Source: Planctomycetota bacterium
GTDB taxonomy: Bacteria; Planctomycetota; UBA1135
Reading direction: 5' to 3'
Assembly: GCA_021776925.1 (NCBI GenBank)
Contig: JAJFFB010000127.1
Span: forward strand, 48,681 to 112,680
DNA: 64,000 nt
The notes below the pieces were generated by a model. That model had not been told where the DNA came from. It made no database searches and worked only from the letters and a program-made list of their open reading frames with translations. Both the position numbers and the translations under genes were made by a program. Shown here piece after piece: positions 8,362 to 16,785 of the stretch (positions are counted from its first letter, which is position 1; the number at the start of each line of letters is the position of its first letter).

Positions 8362-8855
8362 CCGCCGCACCCGCCCCTCCGGTTCTCGACTCTGGCGTGC
8401 CACGCATCGGCCTGGGATTCGACAGTCATCGACTCGAGGCCGGCAGGCCGTGCCGCCTCGGTGGCGTCGAACTGGAATGTGAGGTCGGCCCGGTGGGTCA
8501 TTCGGACGCCGATGCGTTGTTGCACGCACTGGCCGACGCGGTGCTCGGTGGCGCCGGCCTCGACGACCTCGGCAGCCGCTATCCCGACACCGACCCGCGC
8601 TGGCAGGGCGCGGATTCCACCGCCTTCGTGCGTGCCGCAGTGGCCGACGCAGCGGCGCAAGGCCTGCGCGTGGTCTCTGCCGACCTGGTGGTGGTGTGCG
8701 ACCGCCCGCGCCTGGCCCCCCACCGCGCGCGGATCCGTGCCGTTCTGGCCGAACTTCTGCAACTGCCGCTGGATCGCGTCAACCTGAAGGGCAAGACCAC
8801 CGAAGGCGCCGACGCGCAGCGCGTCGAGGTCACCGCGGTGGTGTTGCTGATGTGA
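8358..8855 (+). CDS. ispF: 2-C-methyl-D-erythritol 2,4-cyclodiphosphate synthase
   Basis: Next-but-one step of the MEP pathway: it cyclises CDP-methylerythritol 2-phosphate with release of CMP, using zinc. The 165 residues carry GLGFDSHRL (metal-binding D and H, residues about 18-26), GHSDADALLHALADA (about 46-60) and YPDTDPRW. The ATG at 8358 overlaps ispD. ispD-ispF adjacency is common and sometimes fused. It converges on the ABC exporter gene with one base between them. Confidence 0.95.
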   Translation: MTAAPAPPVLDSGVPRIGLGFDSHRLEAGRPCRLGGVELECEVGPVGHSDADALLHALADAVLGGAGLDDLGSRYPDTDPRWQGADSTAFVRAAVADAAAQGLRVVSADLVVVCDRPRLAPHRARIRAVLAELLQLPLDRVNLKGKTTEGADAQRVEVTAVVLLM

Positions 8856-8856
8856 T

Positions 8857-10725
8857 TCAGGCCGGGGGCGCTTCGCGACCCGACTGCAGCTGCCACATGC
8901 GCGCGTAGGCCCCCCCCTCCTTCAGCAGTTCGTCGTGGGCGCCCTGCTCGACGATGCACCCCTGTTCCAGCACCAGGATGCGGTCGCAGTGCTGGATGGT
9001 GCTCAAACGGTGAGCGATGACGAAAGCCGTGCGGCCGCGCAGAAGGCTTTCGATCGCGCTCTGCACCTTGCGCTCGGCCTCGCTGTCGAGCGCGCTGGTG
9101 GCCTCGTCCAGCAAGAGGATTTCGGCGTCCTTGAGCAGTGCGCGAGCGATGGTCACGCGTTGCGCCTGACCACCGCTCAGACGCGTGCCGAGTTCGCCGA
9201 CCTGGGTGTCGACGCCGTCGGGCAACCGCGCGATGAACTCGCTCAAATGGGCCGCATCGAGGGCGCCGAGCAGGTCCTCGTCACTAGCTCCCGGGCGGCC
9301 GACGCGTACGTTCTCGGCCAGGCTCGACTGGAATAGGAAGGGGCTCTGCGAGACCACCGCCAGATGATCCAGCCAATCTGCCTTGGCCAGGCCCTGCAGG
9401 TCCTCGCCGTCGACCAGGATGCGCCCGCTGGTGGGCGCGTGAAAGCGCGCCAGCAGATCGAGCAGAGTGCTCTTGCCCGCGCCGGAGGAGCCCACCAGCG
9501 CCACCCGTTCGCCGCTGCGCACCTCAAAATCGATGCCGCTCAAGGCCTCGCCCTCGCCGGCACCGTAGTCGAAACCGACGCGCTCGAAACGGATGCTGCG
9601 CTGCAGCCCGGCATAGGCCTGCCCGCTGTCGTCCTCGACCTCGGTCTCGAGATCGAGCACCTCGAACAGACGTTCGGTCGCACCGAGCGAGACGTAGATG
9701 TTGGACACCGCCTTGGTCAACCGCTTGACGTGCGCGAACATCGTGCCGATGCCGAGGAAGAACACCGTCATCGAACCGGCGTCGCTGAAGATGCGATAGC
9801 CGCGCAACTGCATCGCCGCCAGGGCCCCCACCACCAGACCGATGCCGGCGTGGGCAAGGAAGGAAGTGAAGCCCTGGCTCAGCGCCTGAGCCTTGACCAT
9901 GCGGTCGGTCTGGTGGATGAACTCGTCGTTGATGCGCCGAAATCCATTGGCTTCGCGCGCTTCCAGGCGGAACGCCTTGACCACGCGGATTCCGGTCAGC
10001 ATCTGCATCAGCGCCTGCGTGGTATCGCCGAGTTTCTGCTGCGAACGCAGACTGCGGCGGCGCACGCGCGGACCGATCTTCATCACCGGAATCGCCAGCA
10101 ACGGGATGAAGATGAGCATGCCGAGAGTTGCCTTGGGCGCCGCCGAATAGGCCAGGAACAGCGTCGCCAGGATGTTGAACGGTCCCTGGATCAATTCCTC
10201 GACCAGGATGTTGAGCAGACGCAGACTGGTGCCGACATCGGTGGTCATGCGCGAGACCATGTCGCCGAGGCGGCGGCTGGCGTGAAAGCGCGTCGGCAGA
10301 CGCAGCAAGTGCTCGGCCAGCTTCTGACGCACGTCGACCACCATCCACACGCCAATCATGCGCGACAGGCGTAGGAAGAAGTACTGCATCACCGCGAACA
10401 CCACCGCGCTGACCACCATGAACCCAACCAGCAGCAGCACCGCCGAGGCTTCGGCGGTCATGCCGTCGATCTGGTGATCGGCAAGGAAGGGGTCGAGCCA
10501 GTTCTCGCTGAAACGGTCGAGCAGCGAAGCCCCCCCCGGGGTGCCGGTGGCGACCTCTTCGCTGAACAGGATGTTGATCAGCGGCTTCAGGACCAACAGC
10601 GTGAGCCGGCCGCCGGCCGCAGCCAGCGCGCCGAGCACCACCATCAGGATCGCGGTCCGCCGGTAGCGGGCCAGAAAGGGCCCGAGCCGGCGGCTGACGT
10701 CACGGAAACTGGCGAAGCGCGCCAA
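8857..10725 (-). CDS. MsbA-type ABC exporter (fused membrane and ATPase domains)
   Basis: 622-residue half-transporter that would act as a homodimer in the inner membrane. Six helices occupy residues about 20-320, followed by the ATPase with Walker A GSSGAGKST (about 412-420), signature LSGGQ (about 513), and Walker B with LLLDEATSALD (about 535-545), then the switch histidine in AHRLST. It resembles lipid flippases such as MsbA more than peptide exporters. Substrate cannot be read from sequence. It carries two eight-C tracts on the + strand (8910-8917 and 10530-10537). Confidence 0.85.
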   Translation of the reverse strand: MARFASFRDVSRRLGPFLARYRRTAILMVVLGALAAAGGRLTLLVLKPLINILFSEEVATGTPGGASLLDRFSENWLDPFLADHQIDGMTAEASAVLLLVGFMVVSAVVFAVMQYFFLRLSRMIGVWMVVDVRQKLAEHLLRLPTRFHASRRLGDMVSRMTTDVGTSLRLLNILVEELIQGPFNILATLFLAYSAAPKATLGMLIFIPLLAIPVMKIGPRVRRRSLRSQQKLGDTTQALMQMLTGIRVVKAFRLEAREANGFRRINDEFIHQTDRMVKAQALSQGFTSFLAHAGIGLVVGALAAMQLRGYRIFSDAGSMTVFFLGIGTMFAHVKRLTKAVSNIYVSLGATERLFEVLDLETEVEDDSGQAYAGLQRSIRFERVGFDYGAGEGEALSGIDFEVRSGERVALVGSSGAGKSTLLDLLARFHAPTSGRILVDGEDLQGLAKADWLDHLAVVSQSPFLFQSSLAENVRVGRPGASDEDLLGALDAAHLSEFIARLPDGVDTQVGELGTRLSGGQAQRVTIARALLKDAEILLLDEATSALDSEAERKVQSAIESLLRGRTAFVIAHRLSTIQHCDRILVLEQGCIVEQGAHDELLKEGGAYARMWQLQSGREAPPA

Positions 10726-10744
10726 ACCCGGCCGCGGCGGGCCG

Positions 10745-12328
10745 CTAACGGCCCATGACTTCAGCGATGTAGGCCTGGAAGCGCTGCGTCAGGTAATCGT
10801 CGCCCACCAGGAAGGCGTGGCGCTCATTGGCCTGGAAGTCGATCTCGTTGGTCGGCTGTTCCCGATTGAGCACCTTGTACAAGTAGTAGCCAAGGATGCC
10901 CTCGCGCGGACCATAGACCGCCTTTTCTTCGGCACGGAAGAAAATGTCGTCGGCCACCGAGTGGCCGGTCAGGAAGTAGGTGTAATCGTTCTCACCGAGG
11001 AACTGGCGCAGCGGATTGAGCATCTGGGCACCGAGGCGTCCGCGCTTGGGCTGCGGCATGCCCTGGGCGGACCCGCGGGTGGTTTCAGGCAGTTCGCTGT
11101 AGGCGTCGAGGACGCGCGACCAGCCGTCGCCGTCGATCAGCTTCTGTGCCACCAGTTCGGCGCGTTGCGCCGCTTTGGCGAAGCTGCCTTCCTTCGGCCA
11201 CACGCCCGAATCCAGATCGCGGGCGGAGATCAGGATGATCTCGGCGTTGACCTTGCCGCCACCGAGGAACAGCCGGCGGGCGTCGAGGTTGGCCTGCAGG
11301 TCGGCGACCGGCACCGGGTCGGGCAGAGTGTCGCGGAAACTTTCGCGCAGGCGTTTCCACTGATGGAACAACTCCATCGTCGGGAAGCCCATGAACTCGA
11401 GAGCCAGCTGTTCGTAGGTGATGTAGGACTGGACGAACTCCTTGCGCTCCTCGGTGATGATGGCCTGGGTCTCGGCGTGGGTAAGCAATTTGCCCTTCGC
11501 CGCCAGGTCGGCCTCGAGCTTGGTGATCAGTTCGGTCCAGGTGGCCGCCCATTCCAATTGCACGTCCGAAGTGATCTGCAGGGCGAATTCGACCATTTCG
11601 GCGGTGGTCACGACGGTGCCGTCGACGCGCAGACAAATGCCCTCGGGCAGGCCATCGAAGGGAAACTCAATGGTTGACTTGTCCATCAGCCAGCCGAAAA
11701 GGCGCGGCCGCAGGAACATCTTCATGACCGTCGGGTCGATCTCGCCGGGCTCTCCTTTGGCGCGCAAATCGCCGAGGGTGGTCGGCATGTCCTTGACCAG
11801 GCTGCCCCACAGCGACTGTTTGACCGCCTCTTCATCGGGGTTGTTGCCGCCGAAGACTTCCTTGAGGATGTCGGTCGGCCACTTCTCGAGGTCGTGCGGG
11901 AAGAATAGATTCTCCAGCTCGAGCTGATGGCGGATCTCGCCGCGGTAGGTCTCGTCGGTGTAGCCGAACAGCTTCACCTGGGCCCAGAAATCGAGGTCCG
12001 GATTGGTCTTTTTGAAGTCCGACAGAGTGCGTTCGATGCGCGCTTCGACGTCGAGATCGCTGACCGGGTCGCCGCCGAGCGGAATGTTGTTGTCCTGACG
12101 GCGTTTGACTTCCGAGGCCACCAGCAAGGCGTTGATCTTCTGGTAGATGTGCGATCCGGCTACCGTGTAGACCAGGGTGCGGTGGTAACGCTCGTCTTCG
12201 GAGATCTGCGGGCGCTGTTCGGTCGCGGCGGGCGCGGACGGATCAGCCCCGGACTGGGCCCGGGCGGGACCAGCGGCAAGGACGAGCAGGAGGAGAAGCA
12301 GGGAAAGACGGAATGGCACGCGGTTCAT
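10745..12328 (-). CDS. Exported SurA/parvulin-like protein
   Basis: 527 residues with a clear signal peptide (residues 1-24, ending AGPARA-QS). The helical N-terminal half with ISEDERYHRT and repeated 'N-A-L-L-V' type segments resembles SurA-like chaperone domains. The last 150 residues have a parvulin-like outline: GRLGAQMLNPL, then FRAEEKAVYGPREGILGYYLYKV. It is likely a periplasmic folding factor, possibly without isomerase activity. It is divergent from a second parvulin-like gene at 12393 with 64 bases between them. Confidence 0.5.
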   Translation of the reverse strand: MNRVPFRLSLLLLLLVLAAGPARAQSGADPSAPAATEQRPQISEDERYHRTLVYTVAGSHIYQKINALLVASEVKRRQDNNIPLGGDPVSDLDVEARIERTLSDFKKTNPDLDFWAQVKLFGYTDETYRGEIRHQLELENLFFPHDLEKWPTDILKEVFGGNNPDEEAVKQSLWGSLVKDMPTTLGDLRAKGEPGEIDPTVMKMFLRPRLFGWLMDKSTIEFPFDGLPEGICLRVDGTVVTTAEMVEFALQITSDVQLEWAATWTELITKLEADLAAKGKLLTHAETQAIITEERKEFVQSYITYEQLALEFMGFPTMELFHQWKRLRESFRDTLPDPVPVADLQANLDARRLFLGGGKVNAEIILISARDLDSGVWPKEGSFAKAAQRAELVAQKLIDGDGWSRVLDAYSELPETTRGSAQGMPQPKRGRLGAQMLNPLRQFLGENDYTYFLTGHSVADDIFFRAEEKAVYGPREGILGYYLYKVLNREQPTNEIDFQANERHAFLVGDDYLTQRFQAYIAEVMGR

Positions 12329-12392
12329 TTACGTTCTGGGCAACCTTCGCGGTCCAATAGTCTACCCTGTCCTGCAGTGATCGCCTGAATTC

Positions 12393-13043
12393 ATGTGCGC
12401 CCGAATCCTGCTCCTTTTTCTGCCCCTGACGGCGCTGAACTGCGGCGGCGCGGCAGAAGTCCGCAGCTACCTCCAGGTGGGTGGCGCGGTCATCGAAGGC
12501 GCCGAGCTTGAAGCAGCCGTAGACGGCCTGCGCGGCGCCTTCGCCAGTTCCGGCCGCCAGACCCTGGCCTGGGCCTTGCTCGATCAGGGATTCGGCGCCA
12601 GCGCCCTGCTGCACCACCGCCTGACCGCCGAAAGCCATGCCGCCCGTACCCAAGCCGACACCTACGCCGCGCGCCTGGATGCCGGCGAGGGTTTCTACGC
12701 GCTGCTCCAAGAAATCGGCGAGAGCGACCCGGTGATGCTGCGTTCGCCCACCCCATTCGGCCTCGGCGCGAGTGCCGCCGCCGCCGTCGGCGGCATGGAA
12801 GCGGGAGAATGGCGCGGCCCGCTGGCCTCGCTCAAGGGCTGGGAGATCATCCTGCTGGAAAAACGCCTCGAGGGGCTGCGTTCGCGTTCGGGTGTTATCG
12901 TGCGAAGACTGGTCTTTCCGGTAGGCACCGACGCCGACCGCGACCAGGCCCGCGCCGATTGGGCCCGGCTGCCGCTAGAAGGCAGTGCGGATATGCTCGA
13001 TACCCTGCCTGCGGTGTTCCGCCACGGCCGCGTTGCTTCATGA
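12393..13043 (+). CDS. Exported parvulin-like protein, possible lipoprotein
   Basis: 216 residues; the N-terminal stretch MCARILLLFLPLTALNC ends at a cysteine but has Asn at -1, so lipidation is doubtful. The core, FGLGASAAAAVGGMEAGEWRGP followed by LKGWEIILLEKR, matches the end of the PpiC/parvulin fold, where the chain usually reads GEWSGPIxSxxGWHLxxV. Catalytic residues are not obvious. The stop overlaps the next gene by four bases (ATGA), so the two are coupled. Confidence 0.5.
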   Translation: MCARILLLFLPLTALNCGGAAEVRSYLQVGGAVIEGAELEAAVDGLRGAFASSGRQTLAWALLDQGFGASALLHHRLTAESHAARTQADTYAARLDAGEGFYALLQEIGESDPVMLRSPTPFGLGASAAAAVGGMEAGEWRGPLASLKGWEIILLEKRLEGLRSRSGVIVRRLVFPVGTDADRDQARADWARLPLEGSADMLDTLPAVFRHGRVAS

Positions 13044-14323
13044 GTTCCCGTTCCATTCTTCCTGCCCTGCTGTCCGCGCTGGTCCTTGCCGGTGCCGGCA
13101 CCGCCCAGCGAACGCGCAAGGACTACGACACCGTGATCCGGGGCCGCACCGAAACCATGGAGAAGCTGGGCCTGTCCTACGGCCCCTTCCGTTTCGCCCA
13201 TAGCGACAGCGAGGCAGTCACCTTCGACATGCTGCTCGACGGCGAGATCCACTGGCTGGAAACCCCGCACTTCCGCATCGGCAGTTCGCTGCGCAAATGG
13301 AAGATCCCGGTCGCCGAGCGCAAGGCCTATCGCGCCGAGTTGACCCTGATGCAAGCGGATTACCCCGATATCGACATCAAGATCCCGGCGCTCGATTCCT
13401 GGTACCGCCTGCACATGGCGGGGTGGCGGCTGGAGCGGCTTTACGCCGAGTTCCTGGCCCACATGGGCCGCACCGACGAAGAGTTTCTAGGCCTGCCTCC
13501 CGAGGAAGTCATCGGCGCGGCTATGGAAGGGGAATTCACCGACACCATCAATCAGTTCGAACTCGACCGTGGCGGCCAGGTGCGGCCGGAAGGCTTCCCG
13601 CAGTGGGTTGGCATGGGCCATTTCCTCGGCGAGCCGTTCAAGTTCGAGGTCTTCCTATGCGAGGAAGAAGCGGTGTGGAAGGACTTCAAGCAGCGCTATT
13701 TCGGCATCACCACCACCCATCCGCAGCGCTGGAACATGAAGGTCGACACCGTCGACAAGGGGGTCACGCAGGCGCGTTCGCGCTGTCTGCTGTTCGGGCT
13801 CAGCACCGAGCAGGCCAGGGTCAAGCACGACCAGCACCTGCACAACGCGCTGCGCCATAACATGTCGATCAACTTCCTCGACGGCTACATGCTGTATCTG
13901 TTCGACATGCCGGTGTGGATCCGCGAGGGCTACGCGCACTATCAGCGGCGCCGCAATACCCCCGAATACAACTTCTATGACTCCGGCGAAGGCTCGTCCG
14001 GCATTGACCGCGACGCCAAGAAATGGAAGCCGACGGCCAAAAAGATCGCACGCAGCGGCAAGGCGCTCGACTTCGCCACCCTGGCGCGCATCAATGACTA
14101 CGTCGACCTGAACTTCGACAACCATCTCAACGTCTGGTCGCGGATCGATTTCCTGATCCAATACGACGTCAAGAAGTTCGGCCTGTTCATCACCTCGATC
14201 AAGACCCAGCCTTCGGGTGCCGGCAGCGCCGCTGCACAGCGCGAGGCCTTCAAGACGGTCTACGGCTGGACCATGCGCCAGGCCGACCAGGAATGGAAGA
14301 CCTGGGTGGCGGCCAACTACTAA
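13040..14323 (+). CDS. Secreted protein resembling a gluzincin peptidase without HExxH
   Basis: 427 residues starting MSSRSILPALLSALVL with cleavage after GTAQ. The segment PVWIREGYAHYQRR (about residues 290-303) matches the third-ligand helix of gluzincin and DUF1570-type metallopeptidases (PxWLxEGxAxYxE). Upstream, where HExxH is expected, the sequence is RHNMSINFLDGY: E is N and the second H is I. It is therefore probably a non-catalytic relative. It is coupled to the parvulin-like gene before it, suggesting both act in the cell envelope. Confidence 0.5.
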   Translation: MSSRSILPALLSALVLAGAGTAQRTRKDYDTVIRGRTETMEKLGLSYGPFRFAHSDSEAVTFDMLLDGEIHWLETPHFRIGSSLRKWKIPVAERKAYRAELTLMQADYPDIDIKIPALDSWYRLHMAGWRLERLYAEFLAHMGRTDEEFLGLPPEEVIGAAMEGEFTDTINQFELDRGGQVRPEGFPQWVGMGHFLGEPFKFEVFLCEEEAVWKDFKQRYFGITTTHPQRWNMKVDTVDKGVTQARSRCLLFGLSTEQARVKHDQHLHNALRHNMSINFLDGYMLYLFDMPVWIREGYAHYQRRRNTPEYNFYDSGEGSSGIDRDAKKWKPTAKKIARSGKALDFATLARINDYVDLNFDNHLNVWSRIDFLIQYDVKKFGLFITSIKTQPSGAGSAAAQREAFKTVYGWTMRQADQEWKTWVAANY

Positions 14324-14334
14324 GCGGCCGCGGC

Positions 14335-15066
14335 ATGGATTCCGCCGCGCCGGAGCTGGAAGCGCTCGCCCACCGTCCGCTGCAAGGCCGCGCGGAAGCG
14401 GTCTATCTGCTGCTCGCCGCGCTTTTCGTCAGCGCCTTGGTGGTCTGCAACCTGATCGCCAACAAGTTCGTCGAGGTCGACCTGTCGCTCTTCGGGATCC
14501 ACAAGACCTTCATCCTGTCCGCCGGGGTGCTGCCCTATCCGATCACTTTCCTGGTCACCGACCTGTTGTCCGAAATCTATGGCCGCCGCCGCGCCAACCG
14601 GGTGGTGCTGGGCGGCTTCGCTGCCTCGATCTTCGTCCTTGGGGTGCTGTGGCTCGGCGACCAGTTCCCGGCGATCTCGGGTACCATCGTCGATGACGCC
14701 ACCTATAGCACCGTCTTCCGCAACGCCTGGCGCGTGATCGGGGCTTCGATGGTGGCCTATCTTGCCGCCCAGTTCGTCGACATCCGTCTATTCCATTTCT
14801 GGAAGAGGCTCACGCGGGGCCGCCACCTGTGGTTACGCAACAACGCCTCGACCGTGGTCTCGCAGCTGCTCGACACCACTCTGGTGGTGTCGGTCCTGTT
14901 CGTCGGCAGCGAACGCGGCGGCGACATTCCGCGCATGATCCTGGACGGCTGGATGTTCAAGGCCGGCATCGCCCTGCTCGATACGCCCCTGTTCTATCTG
15001 GCCACCTTCGGCCTGCAGCGCTGGCTCGGACTTGACCGCCCTGGCGGCGCCCGCCAGACTGCATGA
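14335..15066 (+). CDS. yhhQ: Queuosine precursor transporter, YhhQ family
   Basis: 243-residue membrane protein with about six helices. The family traits are the early VVCNLIANKFVEV, then GVLPYPITFLVTDLLSEIYGRRRANRVV, and later N-N-A-S-T-V-V-S-Q-L-L-D-T in the C-terminal half. YhhQ imports preQ0 or preQ1 for tRNA queuosine. The ATG at 14335 is preferred over an upstream in-frame start that would overlap the previous gene. The exonuclease gene begins two bases after its stop. Confidence 0.85.
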   Translation: MDSAAPELEALAHRPLQGRAEAVYLLLAALFVSALVVCNLIANKFVEVDLSLFGIHKTFILSAGVLPYPITFLVTDLLSEIYGRRRANRVVLGGFAASIFVLGVLWLGDQFPAISGTIVDDATYSTVFRNAWRVIGASMVAYLAAQFVDIRLFHFWKRLTRGRHLWLRNNASTVVSQLLDTTLVVSVLFVGSERGGDIPRMILDGWMFKAGIALLDTPLFYLATFGLQRWLGLDRPGGARQTA

Positions 15067-15067
15067 C

Positions 15068-15895
15068 ATGGGACTGCCACGCGAGTTCGTGGTGTTTGAC
15101 ACCGAGACCACTGGCATGCCGCCGAGCGCGCGCCTGGTCGAAATCGGCGCCATCCACGTGCGCGGCAACAACATCGTCGAGCGCTGGCAGAGCCTGGTTT
15201 TTCCTGAGCAGCCGATCCCGCCGCGGGTCATCGAGGTCCACGGCATCACCGACGAAGCGGTGCGCGAGGCGCCGGTGGCGCGCGATTTGCTCCCACGCTT
15301 CTTCGAATGGCTAGGCGACCTGCCACTGATCGCGCACAACGTCTCCTTTGACGCCAGCATGCTCGCTGCCGAGTGCGATCGCCTGGGGCTGCCGCTGCCG
15401 GCCAACGCCACCGGCTGCACCCTGCAGGCGGCGCGCGCCTTGTTGCAAAGACGCTCGCACAGCCTTGGGCAGCTGGCCGCCGACCTCGGCCTGCCGCAGA
15501 AACGCCACCACCGCGCCGCCGACGACGCCGAGACCGCACTGCACCTCTATTGGCACCTGTTGCAGAACTTCGGCTCCTCCTTCAAGGCCGGGCATTTGCA
15601 ATTCGGTGCCGGCCTCGACCGCTTCCAGCCGCGCAATCCGCGCCTGCCGGTGTCGCGCCAGGTCCTTGCCGAGGCCGCGCAACAGGGTTCTGCGGTGGAT
15701 TTGCGCTACCACACAGCGCGCAACGGCATGATCCAGGCGCGGGTCAGTCCGCGCTGGTTTTTCCGCACCCGGGCCGGAGTGGTCATGGAAGCCTTGTGCC
15801 ACCATGCGTGCCATTACAAGAGTTACAAGATCGAACGCATCCAGGCCGCTCATCCCTGCCCTGATGCGCCGCCGGTGGAAGTCCGCCGCGGTTAA
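15068..15895 (+). CDS. DEDDh exonuclease fused to a WYL-like domain
   Basis: 275 residues. Residues 5-165 are a DnaQ-type 3'-5' exonuclease: FDTETTGMPP (D and E of ExoI), IAHNVSFDASML (ExoII) and HHRAADDAE (ExoIII with H and D), so all four acids and the histidine are present. Residues about 205-265 read AVDLRYHTARNG, then a basic strand and KSYKIERIQ, the outline of a WYL domain, a ligand-sensing SH3-like fold. The fusion would put nuclease activity under ligand control. It follows yhhQ immediately. Confidence 0.75.
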   Translation: MGLPREFVVFDTETTGMPPSARLVEIGAIHVRGNNIVERWQSLVFPEQPIPPRVIEVHGITDEAVREAPVARDLLPRFFEWLGDLPLIAHNVSFDASMLAAECDRLGLPLPANATGCTLQAARALLQRRSHSLGQLAADLGLPQKRHHRAADDAETALHLYWHLLQNFGSSFKAGHLQFGAGLDRFQPRNPRLPVSRQVLAEAAQQGSAVDLRYHTARNGMIQARVSPRWFFRTRAGVVMEALCHHACHYKSYKIERIQAAHPCPDAPPVEVRRG

Positions 15896-16040
15896 CTCTT
15901 GGTCACATTTAGCAAAACCTCTTGCGTCTGGATTTGCTAGCATGTCAGACTTGAATCTGCTCTCGATGGGTCCGAAGAGCTGATTGACCATTTCTGGACC
16001 CTTATCCACCGGGGCCTTTTCCCGGACCTCCACCAAAAAA

Positions 16041-16766
16041 ATGACTACGAATGAAACCATGACTCCGAGCAGTTCCAGCTCGGAGGGCGAAAGCCCGATT
16101 ACCTCACCGGACTGGCCGCAGATTGATCCGTCCGAAGACGTCGAAGGCGTTGAGCGCGTTGACCTCGAGGAAAAGTACCTGGATCTCAAAGATGAAGTGT
16201 GGCGCTTGCGGCGCAAACTGAATCTGGATCCTGCCTCGGGTTCGATGCCGAACAACGGTGGCTACGCCGCCCAGGGTGGCTTCCTCAGCCGCCAACGCGT
16301 GGCCGTTTTCGTCGACGTGCAGAACATGTACCACTCGGCCAAGAAGACCTACGGCCGTAACCTGTCCTACGCCAAGATGCTGCGCGCCTGTGTGCGCAAC
16401 CGCCGCCTGGCGCGCGCCTTCGCCTACGTCATCGACCGCGACGGTGTCGAGCAGACCAGTTTCGTCGACCACCTTCAGTACTGCGGGTTCCAGGTCAAGA
16501 AACGCTCGGTGATCGAGCGCATGGATGGCTCGCGCAAGGCCGAATGGGAGCTCGCCATCGCCATGGACATGATTTCGGTGGCCGACAAGGTCGACGCCAT
16601 CATCGTCGTCTCAGGCAATGGTGTGTTCGCCGACGTGGTCCCATATCTGCGCGCCAAAGGCGTGCGGGTCGAGGCCTGCGCCTTCCGCGAATCGCTGAGC
16701 GACGTTCTACGCGAAGCGGTGGACTGGTACCACCTGCTGTCCGAAGACCACCTTTACGTCGGCTGA
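16041..16766 (+). CDS. NYN/LabA-like protein with altered active site
   Basis: 241 residues from the ATG at 16041. An acidic, Ser-rich N-terminus and short coiled segment (to about residue 60) precede a NYN (PIN-like) domain starting VAVFVDVQNMY. The first acid (D of FVD) and the D of AIAMDM are kept, but the hallmark SGDGDF loop reads SGNGVF, replacing two conserved acids. It could be an RNA-binding or scaffold version of this ribonuclease fold. About 145 bases upstream hold no gene and no convincing promoter. Confidence 0.75.
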   Translation: MTTNETMTPSSSSSEGESPITSPDWPQIDPSEDVEGVERVDLEEKYLDLKDEVWRLRRKLNLDPASGSMPNNGGYAAQGGFLSRQRVAVFVDVQNMYHSAKKTYGRNLSYAKMLRACVRNRRLARAFAYVIDRDGVEQTSFVDHLQYCGFQVKKRSVIERMDGSRKAEWELAIAMDMISVADKVDAIIVVSGNGVFADVVPYLRAKGVRVEACAFRESLSDVLREAVDWYHLLSEDHLYVG

Positions 16767-16785
16767 GCGCCGACTGCGGGCGGAA

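Noticed and set aside
15896-16040. Promoter upstream of the NYN gene (TTGCGT and TAGCAT)
   Set aside because: The two boxes are only ten bases apart, too close for a sigma-70 promoter.
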